From the NCBI GenBank assembly GCA_963663675.1, contig OY760498.1, positions 2,108,001-2,172,000 on the forward strand: a stretch of DNA of 64,000 nt, in the 5' to 3' direction. The stretch comes from CAINVV01 sp963663675 (GTDB taxonomy: Bacteria; Bacteroidota; Bacteroidia; Bacteroidales; Prolixibacteraceae). A program made the position numbers and the translations under genes. Positions 53,013-61,497 of the stretch are shown here, one piece after another (within the stretch, counting starts at the first letter, position 1; each line of letters starts with the position of its first letter). The notes under the pieces are model-generated. The model worked only from the letters and a program-made list of their open reading frames with translations. It was not told where the DNA came from and searched no databases.

Positions 53013-53705
53013 ATGGAAAATCTATTTTTGAAGTACATGAGTGAACGGCTGGAATTTAAATCTGCCAAACACTTACATCAGGGACCTGTAATTACCATCT
53101 CAAGGGAAAGTGGATGCCCAGGGAATGAACTTGCCGAGATGCTAACGCATAAACTTAACCAAACTCTGGTTAAGCAGGGCCTTCCGCCAAAATGGAGATG
53201 GTTTAACAAAGAGATTTTGCAAAAAGCTTCAGAGGAACTTAAAATGAATCCGGGTGACGTTGAAACTTACCTTAAAGCACAGGAAAGCGGGGTTTTACAG
53301 GATCTTGTCAATTCATTTACCGAAACCTATCATGTCAGAAATGCAAGCATAAAAAAGGTCATTTACGAAGTGATTAGGAACCTTGCAATGAGCGGTCATG
53401 TCATTATTGTTGGTAGGGGCGGGGGAACAATTGCCTGGGATATTCAGAAAGCCCTCCATTTGTATCTTGAGGCGCCACTCTCCTGGAAAGCAAATGTAAT
53501 AAGTAATCAAAAAAATATTTCTGTTAGTCAGGCAAGGAAATATGTTCTTGAAAGAGATATGCAACGGGCCAGGTTCAGGGAAAATTATCGTGTTAAATAT
53601 TCTGACGAGATTTTCTATGATGAGAGGTTTAACTGCAAATCGTTTACGAAGGAACAGTTATGTGATCTTGTATTTCATGCCGCGGAATTAAAAAGACTGA
53701 TTTAA
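53013..53705 (+). CDS. Cytidylate kinase-like family protein
   Basis: A 230-residue P-loop protein of the cytidylate kinase-like family (the AAK-like group often fused to sensory or CBS domains). The phosphate loop is atypical: ISRESGCPGNELAEML takes the place of GxxGxGKS. Further segments are WFNKEILQKASEELKMNPGD, VIIVGRGGGTIAWDI and LYLEAPLSWKANVI, with YVLERDMQRARFRENYRVKY as the lid region. Start ATG 53013 sits one base behind the aguB stop, so it shares that transcript. Substrate unknown; the neighbourhood alone does not tie it to polyamines. Confidence 0.82.
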   Translation: MENLFLKYMSERLEFKSAKHLHQGPVITISRESGCPGNELAEMLTHKLNQTLVKQGLPPKWRWFNKEILQKASEELKMNPGDVETYLKAQESGVLQDLVNSFTETYHVRNASIKKVIYEVIRNLAMSGHVIIVGRGGGTIAWDIQKALHLYLEAPLSWKANVISNQKNISVSQARKYVLERDMQRARFRENYRVKYSDEIFYDERFNCKSFTKEQLCDLVFHAAELKRLI

Positions 53706-53828
53706 TTGATTTTTAATGTGAAACGAACCTGTTTAATCCCTTACAAAGGGCATGAATAGACTAATTGTGAGTACGATACGAACGTTCTGAATTGTCTGAA
53801 TTTAAACCAAGCTATTTTAGATTTTAGT

Positions 53829-54047
53829 GTGAAAAAAAGTGATGATAAGTTCGGATACCTGCAGACTTATGCCAAATACTTCAGCATGACCTTTCAGATG
53901 ATTGTTCTGATTGTAATGGGAGGATTTGGGGGTAGAGCCCTCGACAACCTGTTCCTTTTCAACAAGCCGGTTTTTGCCGTAATTTTTATAATACTTGCCA
54001 CGGTTTTATCTCTGTTCCTGTTTTTCAGAACAATTCTTAAAAAATAA
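53829..54047 (+). CDS. AtpZ/AtpI-family small membrane protein
   Basis: A 72-residue protein with a GTG start and two membrane helices (FQMIVLIVMGGFGGRALDNLF and PVFAVIFIILATVLSLFLFF). Proteins of this kind stand at the head of ATP synthase operons and help Mg/Ca handling or c-ring assembly. It is followed by another small membrane protein gene 18 bp later and then atpB, so it is the likely first gene of the ATP synthase operon. Confidence 0.83.
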   Translation: MKKSDDKFGYLQTYAKYFSMTFQMIVLIVMGGFGGRALDNLFLFNKPVFAVIFIILATVLSLFLFFRTILKK

Positions 54048-54065
54048 CATTTGATTTATAATTAT

Positions 54066-54470
54066 ATGATTAACAATGATTTGCGTTTTTTTATAAAGAA
54101 ATTTGTATTGTTTTGCCTCGTATTGACAGGTATGTCCCTTCTACTATTTGATTTAGTTCTGAAGGATCTGTACCTTAAAATCTACCCGGTTCAATTTGCA
54201 TTGGTCGCGTTGGTTACATTTCTCAGCCATCTTAGGTTAATGAAATCTTTTGACCAGAATATCAGAAGATTCAGTACAACCTTTCTTTCAACCATGTCTG
54301 TGAAATTGTTAATTTACATGGTATTTATCATAATATATCTGCTAATTGACCGAACGAGGGCTATAAATTTCGTTTTGACATTCCTTGTTCTCTATTTATG
54401 TTTTACCACTTTTGAGGTGATACAAATTTCAGATTTTTTGAAAAAAAATAAGAAATCTTCAAATTATTAA
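54066..54470 (+). CDS. Small membrane protein of the atp operon (AtpI-like)
   Basis: A 134-residue hydrophobic protein from ATG 54066. Four membrane helices are likely: FVLFCLVLTGMSLLLFDLVL, PVQFALVALVTFLSHLRL, VKLLIYMVFIIIYLLID and INFVLTFLVLYLCFTTFEVI. Its position between AtpZ and AtpB and its topology are those of ATP synthase subunit I. Sequence similarity to AtpI is low, so the name is by position and topology. It may guide c-ring assembly. Spaced 28 bp from atpB. Confidence 0.72.
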   Translation: MINNDLRFFIKKFVLFCLVLTGMSLLLFDLVLKDLYLKIYPVQFALVALVTFLSHLRLMKSFDQNIRRFSTTFLSTMSVKLLIYMVFIIIYLLIDRTRAINFVLTFLVLYLCFTTFEVIQISDFLKKNKKSSNY

Positions 54471-54498
54471 GCTAAATTTGACGCACAAAAATCCGGAA

Positions 54499-55605
54499 AT
54501 GTTGAAAGTTGTGAGAATATTTATAATCCTCTTGGCGTTGCTTTGTTCCAACCTTTTAACAGTGAGGGCAGAAGAAAATATTTCTGCAGGCAAAGAACAT
54601 GCTGTTGAAAAATTTAACGCCAGTAAATTAATTATGGAGCATATTGCTGATTCCTACGAATGGCATATTGCGAAATTTGGCGAAACTCATGTAAGTATTC
54701 CTCTGCCTGTTATTTTATATAGTAAAAACAGTGGATTTCATGTTTTTATGTCAGGGAAACTTCACCATGGTACAGCATCTTTCCAGGGATTTCATATCGG
54801 AGGTGAAGAATCAAAATTCGCCGGGAAAATAGTTGAAACGGATACCAGTGGCATTGAAGTCAGGCCTTATGATATTTCAATAACCAAGAATGTTGCATCA
54901 CTTTTTATAAGTATTATTTTTCTGATGTTGATTTTTCTATCTGTAGCCAGAAGATATAAAGAAGATTACAACAGGCCGCCGAAGGGTATTCAAAGCTGGA
55001 TGGAGCCACTGATCCTTTTTATACGAGATGATGTGGTCAGGGCTTCAATAGGCGAGGAAAAGTATCAGAAATACCTGCCTTATCTTTTAACAGTTTTCTT
55101 CTTCATTTTTCTCAATAACCTGCTTGGTTTAATACCAATTGTACCAGGTGGAGCAAATCTTACGGGCAATATTGCTGTGACAATGGTATTAGCGCTTTTT
55201 ACTTTCGCCATTATACTATTCAGTGGATCAAAAGACTATTATACACACATTGTCAATGCACCCGGAATACCATGGTGGTTGAAATTGCCAGTTCCACTGA
55301 TGCCTATTGTTGAAATCATGGGTGTGTTTACCAAACCTTTCGTACTAATGGTTCGGCTTTTTGCCAATATTACCGCGGGTCATATCATTGCACTGGGATT
55401 TTACAGCTTGATATTCATTTTTGGAGAAAAGAGCCCGATTGCCGGTTATGGCGTATCCATCGTTTCTATTGCGTTTACAATCTTTATGGCATTACTGGAA
55501 TTGCTGGTAGCATTTATCCAGGCTTATGTATTTACCCTCCTTTCGGCATTGTACATAGGAATGGCTATTGAGCAGCACGATGAACATGCGGAGAGAAGTC
55601 ATTAA
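54499..55605 (+). CDS. atpB: ATP synthase Fo subunit a
   Basis: The stator channel that carries protons to the c-ring. ATG 54499 opens a signal-like N-terminus (IFIILLALLCSNLLTVRAEE), and a TTG seven codons earlier is unlikely. An extra N-terminal domain of ~130 residues, usual in Bacteroidota, precedes six membrane helices. The essential Arg is in FVLMVRLFANITAGHIIALG. The last helices hold ELLVAFIQAYVFTLLSALYI with the conserved Gln. Length 368 compared with 271 in E. coli reflects the extra domain. Next gene atpE after 76 bp. Confidence 0.95.
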   Translation: MLKVVRIFIILLALLCSNLLTVRAEENISAGKEHAVEKFNASKLIMEHIADSYEWHIAKFGETHVSIPLPVILYSKNSGFHVFMSGKLHHGTASFQGFHIGGEESKFAGKIVETDTSGIEVRPYDISITKNVASLFISIIFLMLIFLSVARRYKEDYNRPPKGIQSWMEPLILFIRDDVVRASIGEEKYQKYLPYLLTVFFFIFLNNLLGLIPIVPGGANLTGNIAVTMVLALFTFAIILFSGSKDYYTHIVNAPGIPWWLKLPVPLMPIVEIMGVFTKPFVLMVRLFANITAGHIIALGFYSLIFIFGEKSPIAGYGVSIVSIAFTIFMALLELLVAFIQAYVFTLLSALYIGMAIEQHDEHAERSH

Positions 55606-55681
55606 AAATATTAGAATTTGGAACAATTATTTATTAAAATATTAGTATTCTGCAATTTAATAACTTTAAAAACGAGTTAAT

Positions 55682-55939
55682 ATGTTTACATTAGGAGTGA
55701 TTTTAGAAGTTGTAGCCAATGTTGCATTGGCAAAATTGGGAGCAGGTATAGGAGCAGGCTTGGCAGCTATCGGAGCTGGTATTGGTATTGGCCGGATCGG
55801 GGGTGGAGCTGTAGAAGCTATCGCACGTCAGCCTGAAGCAGCAGGCGACATTCGTTCCAACATGATTGTATCTGCCGCTTTGATTGAAGGAGCAGCTTTT
55901 TTTGCCATGGTTATCTGTTTTTTGATTCTTTTCGTGTAA
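55682..55939 (+). CDS. atpE: ATP synthase Fo subunit c
   Basis: The rotor subunit of 85 residues, two membrane helices joined by the polar loop IARQPEAAGDI. The ion-binding carboxylate is Glu69 in SAALIEGAAFF. There is no Ser/Thr directly after it and no Gln in the first helix (GAGIGIGRIGGGA), so the sodium-binding pattern is absent and protons are the likely coupling ion. Sits between atpB and atpF in the standard order. Confidence 0.96.
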   Translation: MFTLGVILEVVANVALAKLGAGIGAGLAAIGAGIGIGRIGGGAVEAIARQPEAAGDIRSNMIVSAALIEGAAFFAMVICFLILFV

Positions 55940-55992
55940 ATCGGAAGAGGATTTTACCTAATTATTTTATTCATCAATAAAATTTCAATCCT

Positions 55993-56487
55993 ATGGGTCT
56001 GGTAATGCCTGATTTTGGCCTGTTGTTCTGGATGGTTGTATCATTTTCTCTTCTAGTGTGGTTGATGAAGAAATTTGCATGGAAGCCAATTTTAAAATCA
56101 CTTACTGCTCGTGAAGATTCTATTGAAAAAGCCCTCCAGTCGGCCGAGCTTGCAAAACATGAAATGATTAAATTACAGGCAGGGAACGAAAAGTTACTCA
56201 AGGAAGCCATTCTGGAAAGAGAGAGAATTGTAAAAGAGGCAAGAGAACTTAAAGATTCAATCGTTCGCGATGCTAAAAATCAAGCCGTAGTGGAAGCTAC
56301 CAAGGTGCTGGAAGAAGCAAAAGCTTCCATTGCCAGAGAGAGGGCAGAAGCAGTTAACGAAATGAAATCAGTGATTTCTTCATTCTCACTTGAGATTGCC
56401 GAGAAGATACTGAAAGAACAACTCTCTGATAATAAAAAGCAAAAAGATTTGGTGAAAAATTATCTGGAAAACATCAAATTGAATTAG
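55993..56487 (+). CDS. atpF: ATP synthase Fo subunit b
   Basis: The peripheral stalk subunit of 164 residues. One N-terminal membrane helix (FGLLFWMVVSFSLLVWLMKK) leads into a long charged coiled coil (AREDSIEKALQSAELAKHEM, EAKASIARERAEAVNEMKSV) and ends with KILKEQLSDNKKQ, which meets the delta subunit. Directly precedes atpH. Confidence 0.95.
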   Translation: MGLVMPDFGLLFWMVVSFSLLVWLMKKFAWKPILKSLTAREDSIEKALQSAELAKHEMIKLQAGNEKLLKEAILERERIVKEARELKDSIVRDAKNQAVVEATKVLEEAKASIARERAEAVNEMKSVISSFSLEIAEKILKEQLSDNKKQKDLVKNYLENIKLN

Positions 56488-56530
56488 TCTCTGACTTTTT
56501 AAGACCAATAATTCATCAAAAAAGGAAAAA

Positions 56531-57079
56531 TTGAACGAAAGTAAAATATCAGTTCGGTACGCTAAAGCATTATTTTCTTCTGCTACTGAAAAGAGTTTGC
56601 TTGAGATAGTCAAAAAAGATATTGATCTTTTATTGAAGCTTTTACAAACTCAGCCCCGACTAAAAGAATTACTGGCTAGTCCGGTCATTAAAACAAAGGA
56701 AAAGCGTGTTTTATTGGACAAAATATTCATGGTTCAGTTCAATAAACTGACGATTGATTTCCTTCACCTGGTTCTGGAAAATAACAGGGAGGTATTTCTG
56801 CTGGAAATGTGCCTGAATTTCCAGACCCAGTACAGTAGACGGACCGGAATAAAATTGGCACAATTGACTACAGCTGTTGAACTGGATGCAATTCAGCTGA
56901 AGCAGTTCAATGAATTTATCCAAACGCATTTTGGCAGCAAGGCAGAAGTATTGACTAAAGTTGACGAAACACTGCTGGGTGGCTTTATTTTGAGGGTCGA
57001 AGATCATCAGTTGGATGCCTCGGTCACTAGCCAATTGAAAAAGTTGAAAAGAGAATTGGTAAATGTTATAAAAAATTAA
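56531..57079 (+). CDS. atpH: ATP synthase F1 subunit delta (TTG start)
   Basis: Links the peripheral stalk to the top of F1. The 182-residue product shows SVRYAKALFSSATEKSLLE at the N-terminus and TAVELDAIQLKQFNEFIQTH plus GGFILRVEDHQLDASVTSQL at the C-terminus, the OSCP/delta signature. No ATG lies near the conserved start. TTG at 56531 is preceded by AAAGGA with proper spacing, so a TTG start is accepted. Ten bases separate it from atpA. Confidence 0.94.
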   Translation: MNESKISVRYAKALFSSATEKSLLEIVKKDIDLLLKLLQTQPRLKELLASPVIKTKEKRVLLDKIFMVQFNKLTIDFLHLVLENNREVFLLEMCLNFQTQYSRRTGIKLAQLTTAVELDAIQLKQFNEFIQTHFGSKAEVLTKVDETLLGGFILRVEDHQLDASVTSQLKKLKRELVNVIKN

Positions 57080-57088
57080 TAGAAGATT

Positions 57089-58669
57089 ATGGCTGGATTG
57101 AAACCTGCTGAAGTATCTGAAATATTAAAACAACAGTTGGATGGTTTTAAAACCGTTGCCGAACTGGAAGAAGTTGGTACAGTTTTGGAAGTTGGTGATG
57201 GTATTGCCAGGGTTTACGGGCTTTCCAATGTTCAGTCGAACGAAATGGTTGAGTTCGACAGTGGCGTAATGGGCATTGTACTGAATCTGGAAGAGGATAA
57301 TGTAGGATGCGTTTTGCTTGGACCAACTGAGAAAATTCGGGAAGGTGACAGCGTAAAGAGAACCAACAGGATTGCTTCCATTCAGGTTGGTGAGGGACTA
57401 TTGGGCAGGGTGGTCAATACGCTTGGCGAACCTGTTGATGGCCGGGGACCTGTCACGGGAACTCTTTATGAAATGCCGTTTGAACGCAAAGCCCCAGGTG
57501 TAATTTACCGTCAACCTGTTTCTGAACCTCTGCAAACCGGTATTAAGGCAATTGATTCCATGATTCCAATAGGAAGAGGCCAGCGTGAGTTGATCATCGG
57601 TGACCGTCAGACTGGAAAAACAACAATTGCTATTGATACCATTATCAATCAAAAAGAGTTCTTTAAAAAAGGCGCGCCAGTATATTGTATTTATGTTGCT
57701 ATCGGACAAAAAGGTTCAACAGTTGCCAATATTGCCAAAACTCTGCAGGAACATGGTGCCATGGATTACACTGTCATAGTTATGTCAACTGCCTCAGATC
57801 CGGCTGCCTTGCAATTTTATGCACCTTTCGCAGGAGCTGCCATTGGCGAGTTTTTCAGGGATTGCGGACATGCCGCATTGATTGTTTATGATGATCTTTC
57901 CAAACAGGCTGTTTCCTACCGTGAAGTTTCGCTTTTGCTTCGCCGGCCTCCGGGCAGGGAAGCATATCCGGGAGATATTTTTTATCTCCATTCCCGGCTT
58001 TTGGAGCGTGCAGCCAAAATAAACGGGACTGAATCTGTTGCAAAACAAATGAATGATATACCAGAGTCTATCAGGCATCTTGTAAAAGGTGGCGGTTCCT
58101 TAACAGCTCTGCCAATTATTGAGACACAGGATGGAGACGTTTCAGCATACATCCCGACCAATGTTATTTCAATTACGGACGGTCAGATATTTCTGGAATC
58201 GCATCTTTTTAATGCTGGTATCAGGCCGGCTATCAATGTTGGAATTTCAGTCTCCAGGGTAGGAGGTAATGCCCAGATCAAGGCTATGAAAAAAGTGGCG
58301 GGTACTTTAAAATTGTCACAGGCCGAATTCAGGGAACTGGAAGCATTCTCCAAATTCGGGTCAGATCTTGATGCTGCTACCAAATCAGTGCTTGAAAAAG
58401 GTTCGCGAAATGTCGAGATTCTTAAGCAGGGAAGTGCATCGCCAATGACGGTTGAAGAACAGATTGCTATTCTGTTTTGCGGTACCCAGGGATTATTGAT
58501 GAGTATTCCTATCAGTAAAGTTAAGGAATTCGAGAAGGAGTACCTGCTCCTGCTGACTACCCAATATTCCAGTGTTATGCATCAATTAAGTCAGGGAATT
58601 CTGAATGACGAGATTATCGCAACACTTGAAGAGACTGCAAAAAAGACAGCACAAAATTTTGCTTTTTAA
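57089..58669 (+). CDS. atpA: ATP synthase F1 subunit alpha
   Basis: The regulatory nucleotide-binding subunit, 526 residues. Walker A GDRQTGKTTIAID, the ALIVYDDLSKQAVSYREVSL segment, RRPPGREAYPGDIFYLHSRL and SVSRVGGNAQIKAMKKVAG are all complete. Assembles as three copies with the beta subunit to form F1. The N-terminal PAEVSEILKQQLDGF binds the delta subunit. Sits between atpH and atpG in the standard order. Confidence 0.97.
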   Translation: MAGLKPAEVSEILKQQLDGFKTVAELEEVGTVLEVGDGIARVYGLSNVQSNEMVEFDSGVMGIVLNLEEDNVGCVLLGPTEKIREGDSVKRTNRIASIQVGEGLLGRVVNTLGEPVDGRGPVTGTLYEMPFERKAPGVIYRQPVSEPLQTGIKAIDSMIPIGRGQRELIIGDRQTGKTTIAIDTIINQKEFFKKGAPVYCIYVAIGQKGSTVANIAKTLQEHGAMDYTVIVMSTASDPAALQFYAPFAGAAIGEFFRDCGHAALIVYDDLSKQAVSYREVSLLLRRPPGREAYPGDIFYLHSRLLERAAKINGTESVAKQMNDIPESIRHLVKGGGSLTALPIIETQDGDVSAYIPTNVISITDGQIFLESHLFNAGIRPAINVGISVSRVGGNAQIKAMKKVAGTLKLSQAEFRELEAFSKFGSDLDAATKSVLEKGSRNVEILKQGSASPMTVEEQIAILFCGTQGLLMSIPISKVKEFEKEYLLLLTTQYSSVMHQLSQGILNDEIIATLEETAKKTAQNFAF

Positions 58670-58699
58670 TGATAAGTACGGTGATTCAAAAATAGATAG

Positions 58700-59596
58700 A
58701 TGGCGAATTTAAAAGAAATGCGGCTTCGGATTGTATCGGTTAAGTCGACACAACAGGTAACAAGGGCTATGAAGATGGTTTCTGCTGCCAAATTACGTAA
58801 AGCGCAGGATGCCATCCTTCAGATACGTCCTTATGCAGAAAAACTGCATGATATCCTTGTCAACCTGGTCGATCAGCTGGGCTCTTCTGAATTTGACAAT
58901 AAATATTCTGAGCACCAGGAAACAAAAAAAATTTTAATTGTTGCTATAACCTCAAACAGAGGACTTTGTGGTGGATTCAATTCGAATATTGTTAAAAAAA
59001 TTGAAGAATTAGTTAACACAGATTACTCAACTTTCTTTGACAGAGGGATGGTTGATATTCTCGCCATTGGTAAAAAAGGTGCGGATGGACTGAAAGCCAA
59101 GCATATTCCTGTCGCCAAAACGCTCCATCAGTTGTATGATGTACTTCAGTATGAGGATGTTGAAGAAGTAGCCCTTGGACTTATGGATGCCTTTTCCAAT
59201 GGGGAATATGACCGTATCGATCTGGTATATAACCAGTTTAAAAATGCGGCAATCCAAAAAATGGTTGTTGAGCAATTTTTACCGGTTGAGATCAAGAAAA
59301 ACGGTATTGTAGATACAGATACTCACCATTATGTGAACAATTACATTTTTGAGCCAAATGTTCTCGATATAATGGCCACTATAATTCCAAAATCGCTGAA
59401 GATTCAATTCTTCAAAGCGCTGCTGGATTCAGTAGCTTCTGAGCATGGAGCAAGAATGACCGCAATGCATAAGGCAACTGATAATGCATCAGAACTGGTT
59501 CGTGACCTGAATCTTCAGTACAACAAAGCACGGCAGGCTGCCATCACAGGTGAAATCCTTGAAATTGTCAGCGGAGCTAATGCATTAAATGGATAA
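58700..59596 (+). CDS. atpG: ATP synthase F1 subunit gamma
   Basis: The central rotor shaft, 298 residues. The N-terminal helix is RLRIVSVKSTQQVTRAMKMV, then SAAKLRKAQ, the ITSNRGLCGGFNSNIVKKI block and the closing MTAMHKATDNASELVRDLNL with YNKARQAAITGEILEIVSGA. These are the contact helices of gamma. It lies 30 bp after atpA; a 78-bp gap follows before atpD. Confidence 0.96.
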   Translation: MANLKEMRLRIVSVKSTQQVTRAMKMVSAAKLRKAQDAILQIRPYAEKLHDILVNLVDQLGSSEFDNKYSEHQETKKILIVAITSNRGLCGGFNSNIVKKIEELVNTDYSTFFDRGMVDILAIGKKGADGLKAKHIPVAKTLHQLYDVLQYEDVEEVALGLMDAFSNGEYDRIDLVYNQFKNAAIQKMVVEQFLPVEIKKNGIVDTDTHHYVNNYIFEPNVLDIMATIIPKSLKIQFFKALLDSVASEHGARMTAMHKATDNASELVRDLNLQYNKARQAAITGEILEIVSGANALNG

Positions 59597-59674
59597 CAAA
59601 AAATAATCTTATTGATCAGCTTTTCAGTTCAAAAGTGATTAAAAAATCAGCAAATATTTCAAATTTTGAATAAT

Positions 59675-61186
59675 ATGTCTCAATCCACAGGAAAAATCAT
59701 ACAGGTCATCGGGCCGGTTGTCGATGTAAGTTTTGAAGAAGAAAGTTCGAAATTGCCCAAGATTTACGATGCATTGGAAGTCAGGAGAAGTAATGGTCAG
59801 ATCTTGATTCTGGAATGTGAACAACACGTTGGGGAACACACTGTCCGAACGATCGCTATGGATTCTACCGATGGTCTATCCAGGGGTATGAAGGTTTATG
59901 CAACAGGAAAAGCAATCTCTATGCCGGTGGGCGAACAGATCAAAGGAAGGCTCCTGAATGTGATTGGAGAAGGAATTGATGGTATTGGAGCAATACCAAA
60001 GGACCGAACCTATGAGATTCATAACCAGCCGCCAAAATACAAGGATTTATCAACCGAACAGGAGATACTTTACACCGGGATCAAAGTAATCGATTTGCTT
60101 GAACCTTATTCAAAGGGAGGTAAAATTGGATTATTTGGAGGTGCAGGTGTCGGTAAAACAGTGTTAATCATGGAGTTGATTAATAATGTTGCCAAAAAAT
60201 ATGATGGACAATCCGTATTTGCAGGGGTTGGTGAAAGAACCAGGGAGGGTAACGACCTGCTTCGAGAGATGATTGAATCTGGCGTTATACTTTATGGTGA
60301 TGAATTCAAGGAAGACATGGCCAATGGAGGATGGAACCTGTCCCTGGTAGATAAAACCGTACTTTCGAAGTCAAAGGCAACCCTTGTGTTCGGTCAGATG
60401 AACGAACCACCGGGTGCTCGTGCCAGGGTTGCATTGTCAGGTTTGACTGTAGCCGAATATTTCAGGGATGGTGATAAAAAAGGCGGCAAAGGAAATGATA
60501 TTCTCTTCTTCGTAGACAATATTTTCAGGTTTACCCAGGCAGGATCGGAAGTTTCGGCACTTTTGGGACGTATGCCATCCGCTGTAGGATATCAGCCAAC
60601 ATTGGCAACTGAAATGGGATTGATGCAGGAGCGCATTACATCAACAAAGTATGGCTCCATTACCTCCGTTCAGGCAATTTATGTGCCTGCTGATGACCTT
60701 ACTGACCCAGCGCCGGCTACGACTTTTTCGCATCTTGATGCGACTACTGTTTTGAATCGAAAAGTATCTGAAATGGGTATTTACCCGGCGGTTGATCCTC
60801 TTGCCTCTACTTCAAGGATTCTTACTCCGGCTGTTATCGGTGACTTACATTATAACACAGCACTGAGAGTCAAGGAGTTGCTACAAAGATACAAAGAGCT
60901 GCAGGACATTATCGCTATTCTTGGTATGGACGAGTTATCTGAATCAGATAAGTTAATTGTTCACCGCGCCAGGAGGGTTCAACGTTTCCTTTCTCAGCCT
61001 TTCCATGTAGCTGAAGCTTTTACAGGAATGAAAGGGATCTGGGTTTCAATTGAAGATACAATTAAGGGCTTTAACACCATTATGGATGGTAAGGTGGATC
61101 AATATCCTGAAACTGCCTTTAATATGGTTGGAACAATTGAAGAAGCCATTGACAAAGGTGAAAAATTACTGGCCCAATCCAAATAA
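59675..61186 (+). CDS. atpD: ATP synthase F1 subunit beta
   Basis: The catalytic subunit, 503 residues from ATG 59675; a TTG three codons earlier is disregarded. Visible are GGAGVGKTVLIMELINN (Walker A), GERTREGNDLLREMIESG (catalytic Glu after the loop), the segment RVALSGLTVAEYFRD, ILFFVDNIFRFTQAGSEVSA (Walker B) and ALLGRMPSAVGYQPTLATEM. In many Bacteroidota atpD and atpC are separate from the other atp genes; here they follow atpG directly. Confidence 0.97.
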   Translation: MSQSTGKIIQVIGPVVDVSFEEESSKLPKIYDALEVRRSNGQILILECEQHVGEHTVRTIAMDSTDGLSRGMKVYATGKAISMPVGEQIKGRLLNVIGEGIDGIGAIPKDRTYEIHNQPPKYKDLSTEQEILYTGIKVIDLLEPYSKGGKIGLFGGAGVGKTVLIMELINNVAKKYDGQSVFAGVGERTREGNDLLREMIESGVILYGDEFKEDMANGGWNLSLVDKTVLSKSKATLVFGQMNEPPGARARVALSGLTVAEYFRDGDKKGGKGNDILFFVDNIFRFTQAGSEVSALLGRMPSAVGYQPTLATEMGLMQERITSTKYGSITSVQAIYVPADDLTDPAPATTFSHLDATTVLNRKVSEMGIYPAVDPLASTSRILTPAVIGDLHYNTALRVKELLQRYKELQDIIAILGMDELSESDKLIVHRARRVQRFLSQPFHVAEAFTGMKGIWVSIEDTIKGFNTIMDGKVDQYPETAFNMVGTIEEAIDKGEKLLAQSK

Positions 61187-61216
61187 TTGATTTTGTAAAG
61201 ATCTAATAAGAGAGCT

Positions 61217-61468
61217 ATGTTTTTGGAAATTATTACGCCCGAGAAAAAACTTTATTCTGGAGATGCTGAGATAGTTAAACTTCCCGGTACCTCAGGATAT
61301 TTCGAAATATTGCTGAATCATGCTCCCATCGTTTCTACTCTGATTGCGGGAAAAATTGTGGTAAAGGATTCCAAAGGAGTCGTTACCAGTTTTGATATTA
61401 ATGGAGGAGTAGCTGAAGTTTTAAATAACCATGTCATTGTCCTTATTGATTCTTCAGGCATGGCCTGA
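61217..61468 (+). CDS. atpC: ATP synthase F1 subunit epsilon (short form)
   Basis: An 83-residue subunit holding only the N-terminal beta-sandwich domain (FLEIITPEKKLYSGDAEIV, LPGTSGYFEILLNHAPIVST, FDINGGVAEVLNNHVIVL). The C-terminal two-helix regulatory domain of the 139-residue E. coli protein is missing, as is common in this phylum. So the arm that inhibits ATP hydrolysis is absent. Last atp gene; the next gene starts 29 bp later. Confidence 0.93.
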   Translation: MFLEIITPEKKLYSGDAEIVKLPGTSGYFEILLNHAPIVSTLIAGKIVVKDSKGVVTSFDINGGVAEVLNNHVIVLIDSSGMA

Positions 61469-61497
61469 GATTTCATAAACGAAAATAAATTTTTGAA

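Noticed and set aside
55682..55939. Sodium-coupled ATP synthase
   Set aside because: Subunit c lacks the first-helix Gln and the Ser/Thr after the key Glu (SAALIEGAAFF), so the sodium motif is absent.
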